Positions 8,395-18,111 of a stretch of 64,000 bases of DNA are shown here, in pieces. Source of the stretch: an uncultured bacterium. GTDB lineage: Bacteria > Verrucomicrobiota > Verrucomicrobiia > CAIQCK01. The DNA is taken from the NCBI GenBank assembly GCA_903870275.1, contig CAIQCK010000034.1, positions 62,001 to 126,000 of the forward strand. The letters run 5' to 3'. Position 1 is the stretch's first letter. Each line of letters starts with the position of its first letter. The notes beneath the pieces were generated by a model that saw only the letters and a list, made by a program, of their open reading frames with translations, did no database searches and was not told where the DNA came from. The position numbers were made by a program, and so were the translations under genes.

Positions 8395-9867
8395 ATGAAA
8401 CCGATTCGTCTTCTTGCCCTTGCCCTCCTGCTGCCGGTTCAACTCGCGACGGCCCGCGACGCCACACTGCCCAACATCGTCATCATATTCTGCGACGACC
8501 TCGGCTACGCCGACGTCGGCTGCTTCGGCGCGAAGGACTACATGACGCCGCGCCTCGACCGCATGGCGGCGCAGGGCGTGCGCTTCACCAACTTCCACGT
8601 CGCGCAGCCGGTCTGTTCGGCGTCGCGCGCAGGATTAATGACCGGTTGCTATCCAAACCGCATCGGCATCCACGGCGCGCTCGGCCCGCGCAACACGCAC
8701 GGCATCGCCGACAGCGAGATGACAGTGGCGCAGGTGGTGAAACAGAAAGGTTACGCGACGGGCATGGCGGGCAAATGGCATCTGGGGCATTACACACGTT
8801 TCCTGCCGACGCATCACGGTTTCGACGAGTATCTCGGTCTGCCTTACTCGAATGACATGTGGCCGCTGCATCCGGAATTAAAACCGGGCACGTTCCCTCC
8901 CCTGCCGATGATCGAGGGCGACCAGCCGATCAAGGTCGGCCTCGACCACAAGGACCAGGAGCAACTCACGACGCAATACACCGAACGCGCAGTGAAGTTC
9001 ATCGAGAAGAACAAGGACCAGCCGTTTTTCTTCTACCTCGCGCACAACATGCCGCACGTGCCGCTGCACGTCAGCGACAAATACCGCGGCAAGACGGCGC
9101 GCGGGTTGTTCGGCGACGTGATCGAGGAGATTGACTGGTCGGTGGGACAAGTGCTCGACGCCCTGGAGCGCTACGGCGTGGCGGAGAACACATGGGTCAT
9201 CTTCACCAGCGACAACGGCCCTTGGCTCAGCTACGGCGACCACTGCGGCTCGGCGTATCCGTTGCGCGAGGGCAAGGGCACATGCTGGGAAGGCGGCACG
9301 CGCGTGCCGTGCATCATGCGCTGGCCGGCGAAGCTCGCCGCCGGCCGCAACAGCGACTCGATGATGATGACGATTGATTTGTTGCCGACCATCGCGGCGC
9401 TCATCGGCGCGGAGCTGCCGAAGCACAAGATAGACGGCCTCGACGTGTGGCCGCTCATCGCCGGCAGGGACGGCGCGAAGAATCCCCACGAAGCTTACGC
9501 GTTTTATTATGAAAACAACCAGCTTCAGGACGTAGTGACGGGCGACGGGTGCTGGAACCTGCAACTGCCGCACACCTACCGCACACTCGGCGGCCGGCCC
9601 GGCGGCAAGGGCGGCATTCCCGCCAAATATGAGCCGCGCAAGCTCGAGCGCGCGGAGCTGTACGATTTGCAGAGCGACATCAGCCAGCGCCAGGACGTGG
9701 CTGCCGACCATCCCGACATCGTGAAGCGGCTGGAGGCGTTCGCGGAAAAGACGCGCGCCGACCTCGGCGACAAGCTGACCAAGCGCGAGGGCGATGGCGT
9801 GCGCGAGCCGGACCGCGTCTCGCCCGCCGCGCAACTGCTCGAACCGCCCTGCACCTACCGCGACTGA
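8395..9867 (+). CDS. Secreted arylsulfatase (formylglycine-dependent sulfatase)
   Basis: A 490-residue type I sulfatase with a signal peptide (residues 1-21). The modification motif C-S-A-S-R (Cys at residue 74) supplies the formylglycine after maturation. Metal ligands sit in D-D-L-G-Y-A-D near residue 34, and G-K-W-H-L-G and the later S-D-N-G-P motif complete the active site. The start ATG at 8395 immediately precedes the signal peptide. It removes sulfate esters, most likely from a sulfated polysaccharide given the lyase that follows 49 bp later on the same strand. No maturase gene is in the window. Confidence 0.95.
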   Translation: MKPIRLLALALLLPVQLATARDATLPNIVIIFCDDLGYADVGCFGAKDYMTPRLDRMAAQGVRFTNFHVAQPVCSASRAGLMTGCYPNRIGIHGALGPRNTHGIADSEMTVAQVVKQKGYATGMAGKWHLGHYTRFLPTHHGFDEYLGLPYSNDMWPLHPELKPGTFPPLPMIEGDQPIKVGLDHKDQEQLTTQYTERAVKFIEKNKDQPFFFYLAHNMPHVPLHVSDKYRGKTARGLFGDVIEEIDWSVGQVLDALERYGVAENTWVIFTSDNGPWLSYGDHCGSAYPLREGKGTCWEGGTRVPCIMRWPAKLAAGRNSDSMMMTIDLLPTIAALIGAELPKHKIDGLDVWPLIAGRDGAKNPHEAYAFYYENNQLQDVVTGDGCWNLQLPHTYRTLGGRPGGKGGIPAKYEPRKLERAELYDLQSDISQRQDVAADHPDIVKRLEAFAEKTRADLGDKLTKREGDGVREPDRVSPAAQLLEPPCTYRD

Positions 9868-9916
9868 ACGAATCCTGTTTCTTTTCGACAAGAGCCAGAC
9901 AGTTTTTGAAACGATC

Positions 9917-12115
9917 ATGAAACGCATCCTACTTCTCACCACACTTCTTGCCACCGCCTTGCCGAGTCGCTACGTCGCCGGGCAGCCCGCCAACGACCTC
10001 AAACCACTCGTCTATGAGGCCGAAGACTACACCGAGCCAAAGGACGCCTGGCTGACCAACAAGGGTTCCGACACGAAGTGGACGCTCTGGACCAACGACA
10101 AAGACGCCGCGAAGAAGTGGTCGGGCGGCGTGGTGCTGAGATCGCCGGTTGTTAAGCGCGACCGCGAGACGCCGGAGGACGGCGCGCCGCCGTTGCACAC
10201 GCACTTCACCGGCATTCCGCGCGGCAGCTACGAGGTGGAGATCAAGATGGGCCGCACGCTGGCCGTGTCGCGCGACGGGAGAACCTGGGAGAAACGAACC
10301 GACGGCCGGCTCGGCCTCGTGGAGATCGCCGACGGCACGTTCGACGTGTGGGTGGATGACCGCTACGCGAACGAGGGCGATATCGGCCCGGCTTACTACG
10401 ACTGCATCACGTTCCGACCGATACCGCCGCGTCTGGAGAAACCGAAGGTCGCCGGCTACGCGCGCGAGCGGGTGCGGGAGAAGATGGGCCGCGGCATCGT
10501 CGCGATGCCAATGGCGGGCAACAAGGTGTATGTCGGCTGGCGGTTGCTCGCCAACGATCCGAAGAACATCGCGTTCAACCTCTACCGCCGCGCCGGCGAG
10601 AGCGCGCCGGTCCGGTTGAACGCGGAGCCGGTTCGCAAAACGACGGACTTCGTGGATGCAAACCCGCCTGCGGGCGAGTCGCGGTATTTCGTGCGCGCCG
10701 TCACTGGCGGCGGCGAGGGCGCGGACTCGGAGACGGTCACTGTCACGCCGAGCGCCGAGGGACGGCCTTACATCAGCATCAAGCTCGACGGCAACTACAC
10801 GTTCCAGAAAGCCGGCATCGCCGACCTCGACGGCGACGGCCGCTACGACTTCGTCATCAAGCAGCCACACGACAACATTGATCCCTACATCCAATACTGG
10901 CAGCGCAGTCCCGACACCTACAAACTCGAAGCTTACCACCACGACGGCAAGTTTCTCTGGCGTCACGACCTCGGCTGGTCCATCGAGCGCGGCATCTGGT
11001 ATTCGCCTTACGTCGTTTATGATTTCGACGGCGACGGCCGCGCCGAGGTAGCGGTGAAGATCGGCGAAGGCGACCCGCGCGACGCCGACGGCCGTGTCAC
11101 CAGCGGGCCGGAGTGGCTCGCCATCCTCGACGGCCAGACCGGCAAGGAACTCGCGCGCGCGCCGTGGCCTTCGCGCGAGCGGTTTCCCGACTACAATTAT
11201 TTCTGCCGCAACCAGATTGGCGTCGCCTACCTCGACGGCAAGACGCCGTGCATCATCGTCGAACGCGGCACCTACAACGTCATCAAGCTCGCCGCCTACG
11301 AGTTTCACGGCGGCAAACTCCGCCAGCTCTGGACGTGGGAGGAGCGCGAGGAAAGCACCCGTTACCGCGGTCAGGGCGCGCACTGCCTCCGCGCCGCCGA
11401 CGTGGACGGCGACGGGCGCGACGAGGTCATCATCGGCTCGGCGGTGATTGACGACAACGGCGTCGGCCTCTGGTCCACCGGCATGGGCCATCCGGATAAC
11501 GTCACCGTCGGCCAGCTCGACCCTTCGCGGCCCGGCATGCAAATCCACTACGACATGGAGACGCGCCAGCCCACCAACGGCATCTGCATGGTGGACGCGA
11601 AGACCGGGAAAATTCTTTGGGGTCTGAGCGAACCGACCAAGCACATCCATTCCTCCGGCCTGTGTGCGGACATTGACCCGGCGTATCCGGGCTGCGCGTG
11701 CTACGGCGGCGAACGTGACGACAAAACCAAACGCTGGCTCTTCAGCGCGAAGGGCGAACTGATCTCAACGAAGGACATGGGCGGTTTGGCGCCGCGCGCC
11801 GCCTACTGGGACGCCAGCCTCCACCGCGCCTTGCTGACCGGTCACCGGCTGGCCAAGTTTGACGGGAAGGAACTCTCGCCGCGCATTGAAGGCGAGATCG
11901 TCGCCGTCGCCGACATCCTCGGCGACTGGCGCGAGGAAATCATCACCAGCCTCCCCGGCGAACTGCGCATCTACAGCACCACCATTCCCGCCGCCGACCG
12001 CCGCCCCTGCCTGATGCAGGACCCGATCTACCGTCTCGACGCCGCCGGCGGCGCGCAAGGCTACTACCAGATCCCCGGCCTCAGCCGCCTGCCGTCGGCG
12101 AATCCGCCGTGGTGA
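9917..12115 (+). CDS. Rhamnogalacturonan lyase, PL11 family (YesW-like)
   Basis: A 732-residue secreted protein. The signal peptide is residues 1-22. An N-terminal module of about 150 residues beginning Y-E-A-E-D-Y follows (carbohydrate-binding-like). Then comes the PL11 catalytic region: an Ig-like strand-rich start (G-W-R-L-L-A-N-D-P) and an eight-bladed propeller carrying repeated calcium-binding D-x-D-G-D-G motifs (for example DLDGDGRYD, DFDGDGRAE, DVDGDGRDE). PL11 enzymes cleave the rhamnogalacturonan I backbone by beta-elimination. Placement next to the sulfatase and an acetyl-esterase-like gene supports a pectin-directed role. The ATG at 9917 precedes the signal peptide. Confidence 0.93.
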   Translation: MKRILLLTTLLATALPSRYVAGQPANDLKPLVYEAEDYTEPKDAWLTNKGSDTKWTLWTNDKDAAKKWSGGVVLRSPVVKRDRETPEDGAPPLHTHFTGIPRGSYEVEIKMGRTLAVSRDGRTWEKRTDGRLGLVEIADGTFDVWVDDRYANEGDIGPAYYDCITFRPIPPRLEKPKVAGYARERVREKMGRGIVAMPMAGNKVYVGWRLLANDPKNIAFNLYRRAGESAPVRLNAEPVRKTTDFVDANPPAGESRYFVRAVTGGGEGADSETVTVTPSAEGRPYISIKLDGNYTFQKAGIADLDGDGRYDFVIKQPHDNIDPYIQYWQRSPDTYKLEAYHHDGKFLWRHDLGWSIERGIWYSPYVVYDFDGDGRAEVAVKIGEGDPRDADGRVTSGPEWLAILDGQTGKELARAPWPSRERFPDYNYFCRNQIGVAYLDGKTPCIIVERGTYNVIKLAAYEFHGGKLRQLWTWEEREESTRYRGQGAHCLRAADVDGDGRDEVIIGSAVIDDNGVGLWSTGMGHPDNVTVGQLDPSRPGMQIHYDMETRQPTNGICMVDAKTGKILWGLSEPTKHIHSSGLCADIDPAYPGCACYGGERDDKTKRWLFSAKGELISTKDMGGLAPRAAYWDASLHRALLTGHRLAKFDGKELSPRIEGEIVAVADILGDWREEIITSLPGELRIYSTTIPAADRRPCLMQDPIYRLDAAGGAQGYYQIPGLSRLPSANPPW

Positions 12116-12163
12116 CGGTGGCGGCTTTGTCCGTGATGAAAGGAAAAACCGGCATCCGCCCCG

Positions 12164-12928
12164 TCAAGGATTCGTCGCCGCGGGCTGCCCCTGATACGGG
12201 CGAATCACAATGGTGATGCCCTGCTGGTTTTGCTGCAACCCGTCGAATATCCGCTGAAGCTTTTCTCGATACGCATCATCCTCCTGCGCCCGTTGCCCCA
12301 ACTTGTCCAGCCTCGTCGCAGAAACCGTCTCGCTGTTGCCGTCCGCGCCGGTGCAGGAAAACTCGATGGAGACCTTGTCGCCCTTCAGCCCGCGAAACGG
12401 GTTGCGCTCTTGTGCTGCTGCGGCCGCGACTGCTCCTGCCGCATCCATGTTCTCCAGCACGATGCAGTAGGCCGTCTTCGGAAGTCCTTTCTGGATGAGA
12501 TCGAGCCGGACCTGCGTGCCGAAATTACGCCGATTCAAAATCGTCTGGAACGCTTCCGCATCGGCCACCGCCTGGCCGTCGGCGCGCACGATGATGTCCG
12601 AATGCTCCAAACCAGCCAGGGCGGCCGGACTCTCCTTCGAGACACTTTGAATCATAATCCCCTGCTCCGGCGACAGCTTCGGCAGGTGCGCCCGCACAAT
12701 GTCCGGTATCGGCGCTGTGATCACACCGATCCATTTCGACGGTGGATGATGCGAACTCGGCGGTGGCAGAGGCTTCGGCGCCGCCCGTTTCCCGCTTGTC
12801 ACATTGCCCTGATCTTCAGCCCCGCGAACGGCCTCCACCACAAACCAATTGCCGGCCGCCACGAAGGCCACCAGCAATCCCGTCGCGAACCACAGCGGTT
12901 TCCTGCCGCGCAGTTTGCCTGCGTTCAT
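12164..12928 (-). CDS. Membrane-anchored PDZ-domain protein
   Basis: A 254-residue protein with one N-terminal transmembrane segment (about residues 12-32), a proline-rich linker (about 50-65) and a PDZ domain (about 66-155, core G-I-M-I-Q-S-V and S-P-A-A-L-A-G-L). The C-terminal region is Ala/Gln-rich and has no protease motif. It therefore resembles the PDZ half of an HtrA protein without the trypsin domain, and could be an adaptor or a periplasmic scaffold. A good ribosome-binding site (AGGAG, about 8 bases upstream of the ATG on the minus strand) supports the start. Confidence 0.75.
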   Translation of the reverse strand: MNAGKLRGRKPLWFATGLLVAFVAAGNWFVVEAVRGAEDQGNVTSGKRAAPKPLPPPSSHHPPSKWIGVITAPIPDIVRAHLPKLSPEQGIMIQSVSKESPAALAGLEHSDIIVRADGQAVADAEAFQTILNRRNFGTQVRLDLIQKGLPKTAYCIVLENMDAAGAVAAAAAQERNPFRGLKGDKVSIEFSCTGADGNSETVSATRLDKLGQRAQEDDAYREKLQRIFDGLQQNQQGITIVIRPYQGQPAATNP

Positions 12929-13023
12929 AATGCTTGTCTCCTGTCTGAATTTATTTCTCCCAACTGAGTATCAGGCTCCTTATCTGGCATTTTATAACGC
13001 GACGGGTTGCAAATCGATTAGAC

Positions 13024-14550
13024 TCAGCGGGAAGCGGCGGGGGCTTTTTGGATGGCAAAGAGACGGTTCATGGTGGCGACGAAGAGGACGCCGTTGGCGG
13101 CGACGGGGGAGGCGCTCATCGGGCTGCCCATGTCTATGGTGGCGAGAAGTTTCTTCTCGCGGGTGGCGGCCAGGATCACAAACTCGCCGCGGCGCGTGCC
13201 GATGAAGAGTTTGCCGTCGGCCACCAGCGGCGAGGCCCAGATGTCGTTCTTGGTTTCGTGGGTCCAGCAGGCGGCGCCGGTGGCCGCGTCCACGCAGTGG
13301 ATCGTCTTCCCGCAATCGGCGATGAAAACGAGGCCGTCGTGCACGGCCGGCGTGGAGGAGGTGTGCTGCCGCAGCGGGTAGGACCAGAGCGCGCCGCTAC
13401 GGGTGATGTCGCCGGTCTTGGTGGCGTCAATGCACTTCAGCCACGCCTGACGCTTGCCCCACCACATGTCGCCGCCGACAGCGACATAGACGCGGCCGTT
13501 GTGGAAGACGGGCATGCCGTAGATGTTGACGGGGCTTTGCTCGCGGTTGCGAAGGTAGTCGTGGATGTTTTCCTTCGGCCCGGCCGGGTCGCAGTCGAAC
13601 CACCAGACTTTCTTCAGCTTCTCCACACCATCCATGGCGTCCTTTGCAACCTCGAAAGCGTAAATGATTCCGTTGCCGCCAGCGAAGAAGATGAGCGGTC
13701 GGCCGTTGACCTCGCCGAGCGCGGGCGACGACCACGTGCAGTGGAAAATATTCGGCCCGATGTGCTCGTCGTCGCGCGCCACGAGGTGGCCGGTGGCTTT
13801 GTCGAGGACGATGAGACTCGGCGCGTCGGGCGAGGCAATGACCTTGTGCGTATCGTCCACGCCGTTGGAGGTGTTGGCGTAGAGGAAGCGGTCGTGCAGC
13901 AGGATCGAGCAGTGCGCGGAGTCGTGCTGGCGGATGCCGCACTCCTTGATCATGTCGAACAACCAGAGGATGTCGGCGTCGGCCGCGCCCGGCTCCAGCG
14001 GCGGCTGGCCGGCGGGAACAATGTGCCGGGCTTCGTCGCGGAACGGGCCGCTGTTGCCATTGACCATGCCGTGGAGGTCGAGGCACATCACCTCGCCGCG
14101 GTTGCTGACGATATAGACGCGGTCGCCCTCGACGGTGGCGGTCGAGCAGATGCCGGCTTTGGGCCAGTCCCAGAAGTTGCTCGTGGTTATCTTCGGAACG
14201 GCGAGCTGCCAGCAAAACTTCCCGTTCTTTTCGTCGAAGCACATCAGCACGCCGCGGTCGCCCTGGTTGCGCGGGTCGCGCGGGTCGTCGTTGTTGGTGC
14301 CAATGAGCACCTTGCCGCCCGCAACGACCGGCGTAGAGTGCGTGGAGGTGCCGAGCGCGACGGACCATTTGATGTTGATGCCGGTCTTGGGATCAAAGTT
14401 GTCCGGGAGATTTTTTTCCTCGGACGCCATGTTGCGGGAGAATCGCTGGCCCCACTGCGGCTGGTCGCCGGCCCGCGCGGACGCGATGGCTGCCACGCAA
14501 AGCAGCGCGTGAACGGCCAGCCGTTTCCAACGATGGGTTTGCGTTGGCAT
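13024..14550 (-). CDS. PQQ-binding-like beta-propeller repeat protein
   Basis: A 508-residue secreted protein with a signal peptide (residues 1-27). It contains at least six repeats of the type P-V-V-x-x-G-K-V-(L/Y)-I-x-T/S and V-L-D-K-A-T-G / C-V-D-A-A-T-G-A that make up BamB/PQQ-dehydrogenase-like propeller blades. Residues needed for a genuine PQQ dehydrogenase cannot be confirmed, and the length is shorter than methanol-dehydrogenase-type enzymes. Such proteins are abundant in Verrucomicrobiota and Planctomycetota with unknown roles. The gene is followed after 95 bp by the PDZ gene on the same strand. Confidence 0.85.
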   Translation of the reverse strand: MPTQTHRWKRLAVHALLCVAAIASARAGDQPQWGQRFSRNMASEEKNLPDNFDPKTGINIKWSVALGTSTHSTPVVAGGKVLIGTNNDDPRDPRNQGDRGVLMCFDEKNGKFCWQLAVPKITTSNFWDWPKAGICSTATVEGDRVYIVSNRGEVMCLDLHGMVNGNSGPFRDEARHIVPAGQPPLEPGAADADILWLFDMIKECGIRQHDSAHCSILLHDRFLYANTSNGVDDTHKVIASPDAPSLIVLDKATGHLVARDDEHIGPNIFHCTWSSPALGEVNGRPLIFFAGGNGIIYAFEVAKDAMDGVEKLKKVWWFDCDPAGPKENIHDYLRNREQSPVNIYGMPVFHNGRVYVAVGGDMWWGKRQAWLKCIDATKTGDITRSGALWSYPLRQHTSSTPAVHDGLVFIADCGKTIHCVDAATGAACWTHETKNDIWASPLVADGKLFIGTRRGEFVILAATREKKLLATIDMGSPMSASPVAANGVLFVATMNRLFAIQKAPAASR

Positions 14551-14589
14551 CGCTTTCGGTCTTCTGTTTTTCCGCCGCCGCGCGGCGCG

Positions 14590-15210
14590 TCAGTCGGACT
14601 CGCCGGACAGTTTAACCAAAGCCTCCTGAACTTCGAGGCGATATTTCTCCACCGTGGTGTCGTCGGCGTCGCGCGGCACGAGGATGGGTTTGCCGACGCG
14701 CGCGGTGCAGCGGGCAAACGGCAACGGAATGATGGTGCGGTCCCAGCTTTTCAACCGCTTGCACGGCTCGACGGTGGCGCTCACGGGCAGAATCGGCAGA
14801 CCGGTAACCATTGCGAGCTTCACCACGCCGGACTGGGCCACGTAGCGCGGGCCGCGCGGACCGTCGGGCGTGAGGATGGCGTTGTAACCTTCCAAGGCCA
14901 GCCGCGTGAGTTCCAGAAAACCCTGATTGGCGCGGCGGCTGGTGGAGCCGCGCACGGGGACGAAACCGAACAATCGCACAACGCCGGCGGCGTATTCGCC
15001 GTCGCGGCTGGCGCTGGCCAGCGCCGCCACCGGTTTGCGGCCGACGTAGTGAAGATAGAGGCCCGGCATCAGCAGGATTCGGTTGTGCCAGAACGCGAAG
15101 ATGTAGTTTGGCTTCATGCCAAACGCGATCAGACCGCTCTCATCGAGCAGCCGGTAGCGCAGCGTAAAACCGATCACGCGCAAGAGAGCATAGAGAATCC
15201 AGTGAACCAT
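14590..15210 (-). CDS. Lysophospholipid acyltransferase family protein (DUF374)
   Basis: A 206-residue protein covering DUF374 from end to end. Motifs: F-W-H-N-R near residue 40, S-R-D-G-E-Y-A near 69, a G-S-T-S-R-R-A-x-Q-G loop near 88 and T-P-D-G-P-R-G-P-R-Y near 115, where the last is the substrate-binding signature of the family. DUF374 proteins are related to LpxL/HtrB acyltransferases and are thought to act in lipid A or phospholipid acylation at the inner membrane. A hydrophobic N-terminus can provide membrane association. It lies between the propeller gene and a DUF1189-like gene, all on the minus strand. Confidence 0.88.
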   Translation of the reverse strand: MVHWILYALLRVIGFTLRYRLLDESGLIAFGMKPNYIFAFWHNRILLMPGLYLHYVGRKPVAALASASRDGEYAAGVVRLFGFVPVRGSTSRRANQGFLELTRLALEGYNAILTPDGPRGPRYVAQSGVVKLAMVTGLPILPVSATVEPCKRLKSWDRTIIPLPFARCTARVGKPILVPRDADDTTVEKYRLEVQEALVKLSGESD

Positions 15211-15283
15211 GTGAGCAAAAAGGCTAGACGTTACACGCGGCGTGTCAAAGAGAAACGGAGTGTTGGAGTGTTAGAGTGTTGGC

Positions 15284-16120
15284 TCAGGAATTTTTGAGAA
15301 AGAGGTTTTTTTCGCCGCCTTGTTCCTTCCACGGACTGGCCGGTTTTGATAGCAGCGCGCCAGCGGCGCCGGCCAGGTAAACGAAAAACACCAGCACATA
15401 GAGCAGCCAACTCCAGTTGACCAGCAGCGGGTCCAGCCGGTAACCGGCGGCAAGCCAGAGCAAGGCCAGCATCAGCAGCGTGCCGGCCGTCGTGGCGTGG
15501 GCGGCGAGATTGAACCCGCGGGTGAACCCGATTCCCCGGGCCGGCGGCGCGAGCGCCGTCAACAGCAGCGAGCCGATCAACGCGTAAACGAGCCGCGTCA
15601 GGAAGAACCACGCCATCGCCGCGCCGAAAACGGCCATGCACATGAGCAACCACCACGAGTCCACAAACGCGATCGCGTCGAGCCGTTGCGCGTCCAGCGC
15701 CAGCTCCGGCGGCCATGCGACCTGAAACGCGTGGCCGCAAAAAATGAGATCGGCGCCCCGCTGCCGCAGCGTCACCTCCGCGTCGTAGCGGCGCTCCGGC
15801 GCGGGCGGCTCCTGGTCCACCGCCACCCGCACGAGCAACATGCCGTGCGCGCCGTCGTCGTAGACGATGGCCGGCGTGCCGGGCGTGACGGCAAGCCGGC
15901 CGCGGGCGAGCACGAAGCCGTTGGTTTGCCGCGCCACCGCGCGCAACACCGGCACGACCTGCGTGCCGAAGAACAGCGTCACCGCCAGCGCGCCGATACC
16001 GCCGAGCAGGCCGAGGTAACTCACCGTTCTCCAAAAGCGTCCGTCGGCCACGCGAGTGTAGAAGCCAAAACTCGCGCAGCTCCAAAACAACGACGCCGTT
16101 CGGGAAGGTTCAGTGGACAT
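15284..16120 (-). CDS. DUF1189-like multi-pass membrane protein
   Basis: A 278-residue protein. The N-terminus (F-Y-T-R-V-A-D-G-R-F-W-R-T-V-S-Y) followed by a transmembrane helix at about 35-55, a soluble stretch of about 100 residues and four hydrophobic helices (about 150-250) is the layout of DUF1189 proteins. The ATG at 16120 is the only start that avoids a long unrelated N-terminal extension overlapping the divergent acyltransferase gene. The function is unknown. The DUF374 gene follows on the same strand after 73 bp. Confidence 0.65.
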   Translation of the reverse strand: MSTEPSRTASLFWSCASFGFYTRVADGRFWRTVSYLGLLGGIGALAVTLFFGTQVVPVLRAVARQTNGFVLARGRLAVTPGTPAIVYDDGAHGMLLVRVAVDQEPPAPERRYDAEVTLRQRGADLIFCGHAFQVAWPPELALDAQRLDAIAFVDSWWLLMCMAVFGAAMAWFFLTRLVYALIGSLLLTALAPPARGIGFTRGFNLAAHATTAGTLLMLALLWLAAGYRLDPLLVNWSWLLYVLVFFVYLAGAAGALLSKPASPWKEQGGEKNLFLKNS

Positions 16121-16177
16121 GTCGAAGCATTCGCCGCCGGGCTTGCAAGCCCGGACGCGGTTCGGATAATAACGGTC

Positions 16178-16831
16178 GTGCATCAATCGCGTCAATGGCC
16201 GCTTGTCACGATCAACGTCGCCGCGCGCATCGTCGCCTGGCTGACGTTCGGTGTGTTCTTCCGCGTCGAGCGGCGCGGCCGGCATCACCTGCCGCGCACC
16301 GGCGGCGTGCTGATCGTCAGCAACCACATCTCGTGGTTCGATCCGCCGCTGCTGAACCTCGTGTTGCGCCGGTCTCCGCACTGGCTGGCGATGGTCGAAC
16401 TGTTCCAGAGCCGCTTCACGCACTGGTTCTTCACCCGGGCGGGCGTCATTCCGATTGACCGCAACCAGCCGGGCAGCGCGCCGTTGAAGGAGGCCATCCG
16501 CCGGCTGCGCGCCGGCCACGCGCTCGTACTCTTTCCCGAAGGCGGCATTCATGACGGGCCGCGCTCCGTGCTCGGCGGCGACCCGGAGATCAAAGAGGGC
16601 GCGGCGCTGATCGCACTGAAAGCCGGTGTGCCACTGGTGCCGGCGATTATTGACGGCGCGCGCCGAAGCTACGTCGTGCGAAACTGGTTTTTCCGCCGCT
16701 TCGCCATCCGCCTCACGCTGGGCGAGCCGTTTCGTTTGCCGCCGAACTGCAAGCGAGACGGGGCGCACGCGATTATTCGCGAAAAACTGCTGGCGTTGGC
16801 GGCGGAGGTGATCCGGACGCGGCGGGATTGA
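16178..16831 (+). CDS. 1-acyl-sn-glycerol-3-phosphate acyltransferase (PlsC-like)
   Basis: A 217-residue protein with the acyltransferase signatures: N-H-I-S-W-F-D (HX4D block, about residues 47-53), a G-V-I-P-I-D-R block near 90 and F-P-E-G-G near 122, with a late L-V-P-A-I-I motif. It acylates lysophosphatidate in phospholipid synthesis at the inner membrane. No ATG is available in frame, so the GTG at 16178 is proposed; it leaves a short hydrophobic N-terminal helix. The gene diverges from the DUF1189-like gene across only 57 bp. Confidence 0.88.
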   Translation: MHQSRQWPLVTINVAARIVAWLTFGVFFRVERRGRHHLPRTGGVLIVSNHISWFDPPLLNLVLRRSPHWLAMVELFQSRFTHWFFTRAGVIPIDRNQPGSAPLKEAIRRLRAGHALVLFPEGGIHDGPRSVLGGDPEIKEGAALIALKAGVPLVPAIIDGARRSYVVRNWFFRRFAIRLTLGEPFRLPPNCKRDGAHAIIREKLLALAAEVIRTRRD

Positions 16832-16927
16832 CCGGGACCGATCCGCGGCGCGCCCTGAAGACCGGTGGCGCAGCGGCATTTCCTAATTGCCTTTGGCGGA
16901 GCGCGCCCCTACGGTGCTGGCCGAGCC

Positions 16928-17557
16928 ATGAGAATCTGCTGGGGACCGAACAAGATCAACGCCGACTGGGAATCGTTGTTCAATTCCTACCGGCGGTTCG
17001 TCAAGCCGACGCACACCGTGCTGGAAATCGGCGCGTCCGTCGTCGAGCGCACGCGGGAAATCGGCCGGCACTGCGCGCGCGTGATCGGCGTGGAGTTGAT
17101 GCCCGAACGAATACCGAAGGACTCCGGGAACATCCATTACGTGCTCGGCGACTGGGAGAAGTTGACCGCGGTGCTGGAGCCGGAAAGCGTGGACGTGGCC
17201 ATCAGCAGCCACGTCATCGAACACGTGCCCGACGACCTCAAGGCCCTCAACGAGCTTTACCGCGTGCTGAAGCCCGGCGGCGCGGCGTTCATCAACACCC
17301 CCAACCGGCGGCGGCTGACCCGCCGCGTGATCGAACTGTTCACGGGCGAGCGGAAGTTTCCCTTCTGGGAGCATCAGCGCGAATATGTCGAGGAGGACTT
17401 GCGCCGGTTGCTGGCGTCTTCCTCCTTCAAACGCTATGAGGTGATCCCCCTTGTATTCGGCCTGCACGGCGGCCACTTGTTTTGCTACCTGAGAAACGTG
17501 CCCCACCCTCTGCGTGGCATGGCAAATTATTGGGAAATCCATCTGTTTAGAGACTGA
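16928..17557 (+). CDS. Class I SAM-dependent methyltransferase
   Basis: A 209-residue soluble protein. Motif I is V-L-E-I-G-A-S (about residues 35-41), the acidic end of strand 2 is V-I-G-V-E-L near 58, and the post-motif segment [14 protein letters not shown] is near 95-108, followed by L-K-P-G-G. This is the Methyltransf_11 pattern. The substrate cannot be inferred. The ATG at 16928 is preferred because the methyltransferase fold begins directly there. It sits 182 bp before the complex I operon and may be transcribed separately. Confidence 0.85.
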   Translation: MRICWGPNKINADWESLFNSYRRFVKPTHTVLEIGASVVERTREIGRHCARVIGVELMPERIPKDSGNIHYVLGDWEKLTAVLEPESVDVAISSHVIEHVPDDLKALNELYRVLKPGGAAFINTPNRRRLTRRVIELFTGERKFPFWEHQREYVEEDLRRLLASSSFKRYEVIPLVFGLHGGHLFCYLRNVPHPLRGMANYWEIHLFRD

Positions 17558-17739
17558 TATACGGATTCTCAACCAGCGCAAGACACTCCTTTGCAACAAC
17601 TTCTGTTTTTCAGACTATCCGCCGGTCTGGGCCGTATTTGAAAATCTGTTGTCCCGAAGCTGGCCGCCTTGACAAGGAGTGGCATGGACAACTAACCTTA
17701 TCGGTTTCTGGGAGCGGGCAAATCGCCCGCCGGAGACTT

Positions 17740-18105
17740 GTGATCACAAATTACGACCCATATGTCTTTCTAGTTGTGTTGCTGGGCGCGGCGCTGGTGT
17801 TCGCGCTGGCGCCGCTTGCGCTGGCGTGGCTGCTCGCGCCGCACCGGCCGTCGAAGACCAAACAGGCCACCTACGAGTGCGGGCTGGAGTCGAAAGGGGA
17901 CGCTTGGATGCAGTTCCGCGTCCAATACTACCTTTTCGCCATCCTCTTCGTGATTTTCGACATCGAAACGATTTTCCTCTACCCGTGGGCGGTGGCGTTC
18001 AACAAGCTGGGACTGTTCGCCTTGGTCGAAATGGCGATTTTCCTGGCAATCCTGGTCGGCGGACTGGCTTACGCATGGGCCAAGGGCGTGCTGGAATGGA
18101 AATGA
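17740..18105 (+). CDS. nuoA: NADH-quinone oxidoreductase subunit A
   Basis: A 121-residue membrane subunit with three transmembrane helices. The hallmark segment [11 protein letters not shown] is at about residues 45-55, and [18 protein letters not shown] follows, as in all NuoA proteins. The GTG at 17740 has a GGAG ribosome-binding site 4 bases upstream and gives the normal length. An upstream in-frame TTG would add 34 polar residues and is rejected. This is the first gene of the complex I operon. Confidence 0.93.
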   Translation: MITNYDPYVFLVVLLGAALVFALAPLALAWLLAPHRPSKTKQATYECGLESKGDAWMQFRVQYYLFAILFVIFDIETIFLYPWAVAFNKLGLFALVEMAIFLAILVGGLAYAWAKGVLEWK

Positions 18106-18111
18106 GGCACC

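Noticed and set aside
13024..14550. PQQ-dependent alcohol dehydrogenase
   Set aside because: Only generic propeller repeats are visible. No confident quinoprotein active-site residues or heme domain were seen.
13048..15297. 749-codon open frame on the plus strand
   Set aside because: It runs antisense through the propeller gene, the intergenic gap and the DUF374 gene, with no domain and biased composition, so it is a shadow frame.
16121..16879. N-terminal extension of the DUF1189-like protein
   Set aside because: The frame stays open far upstream, but the extension is antisense to the PlsC-like gene and shows no transmembrane or domain pattern.
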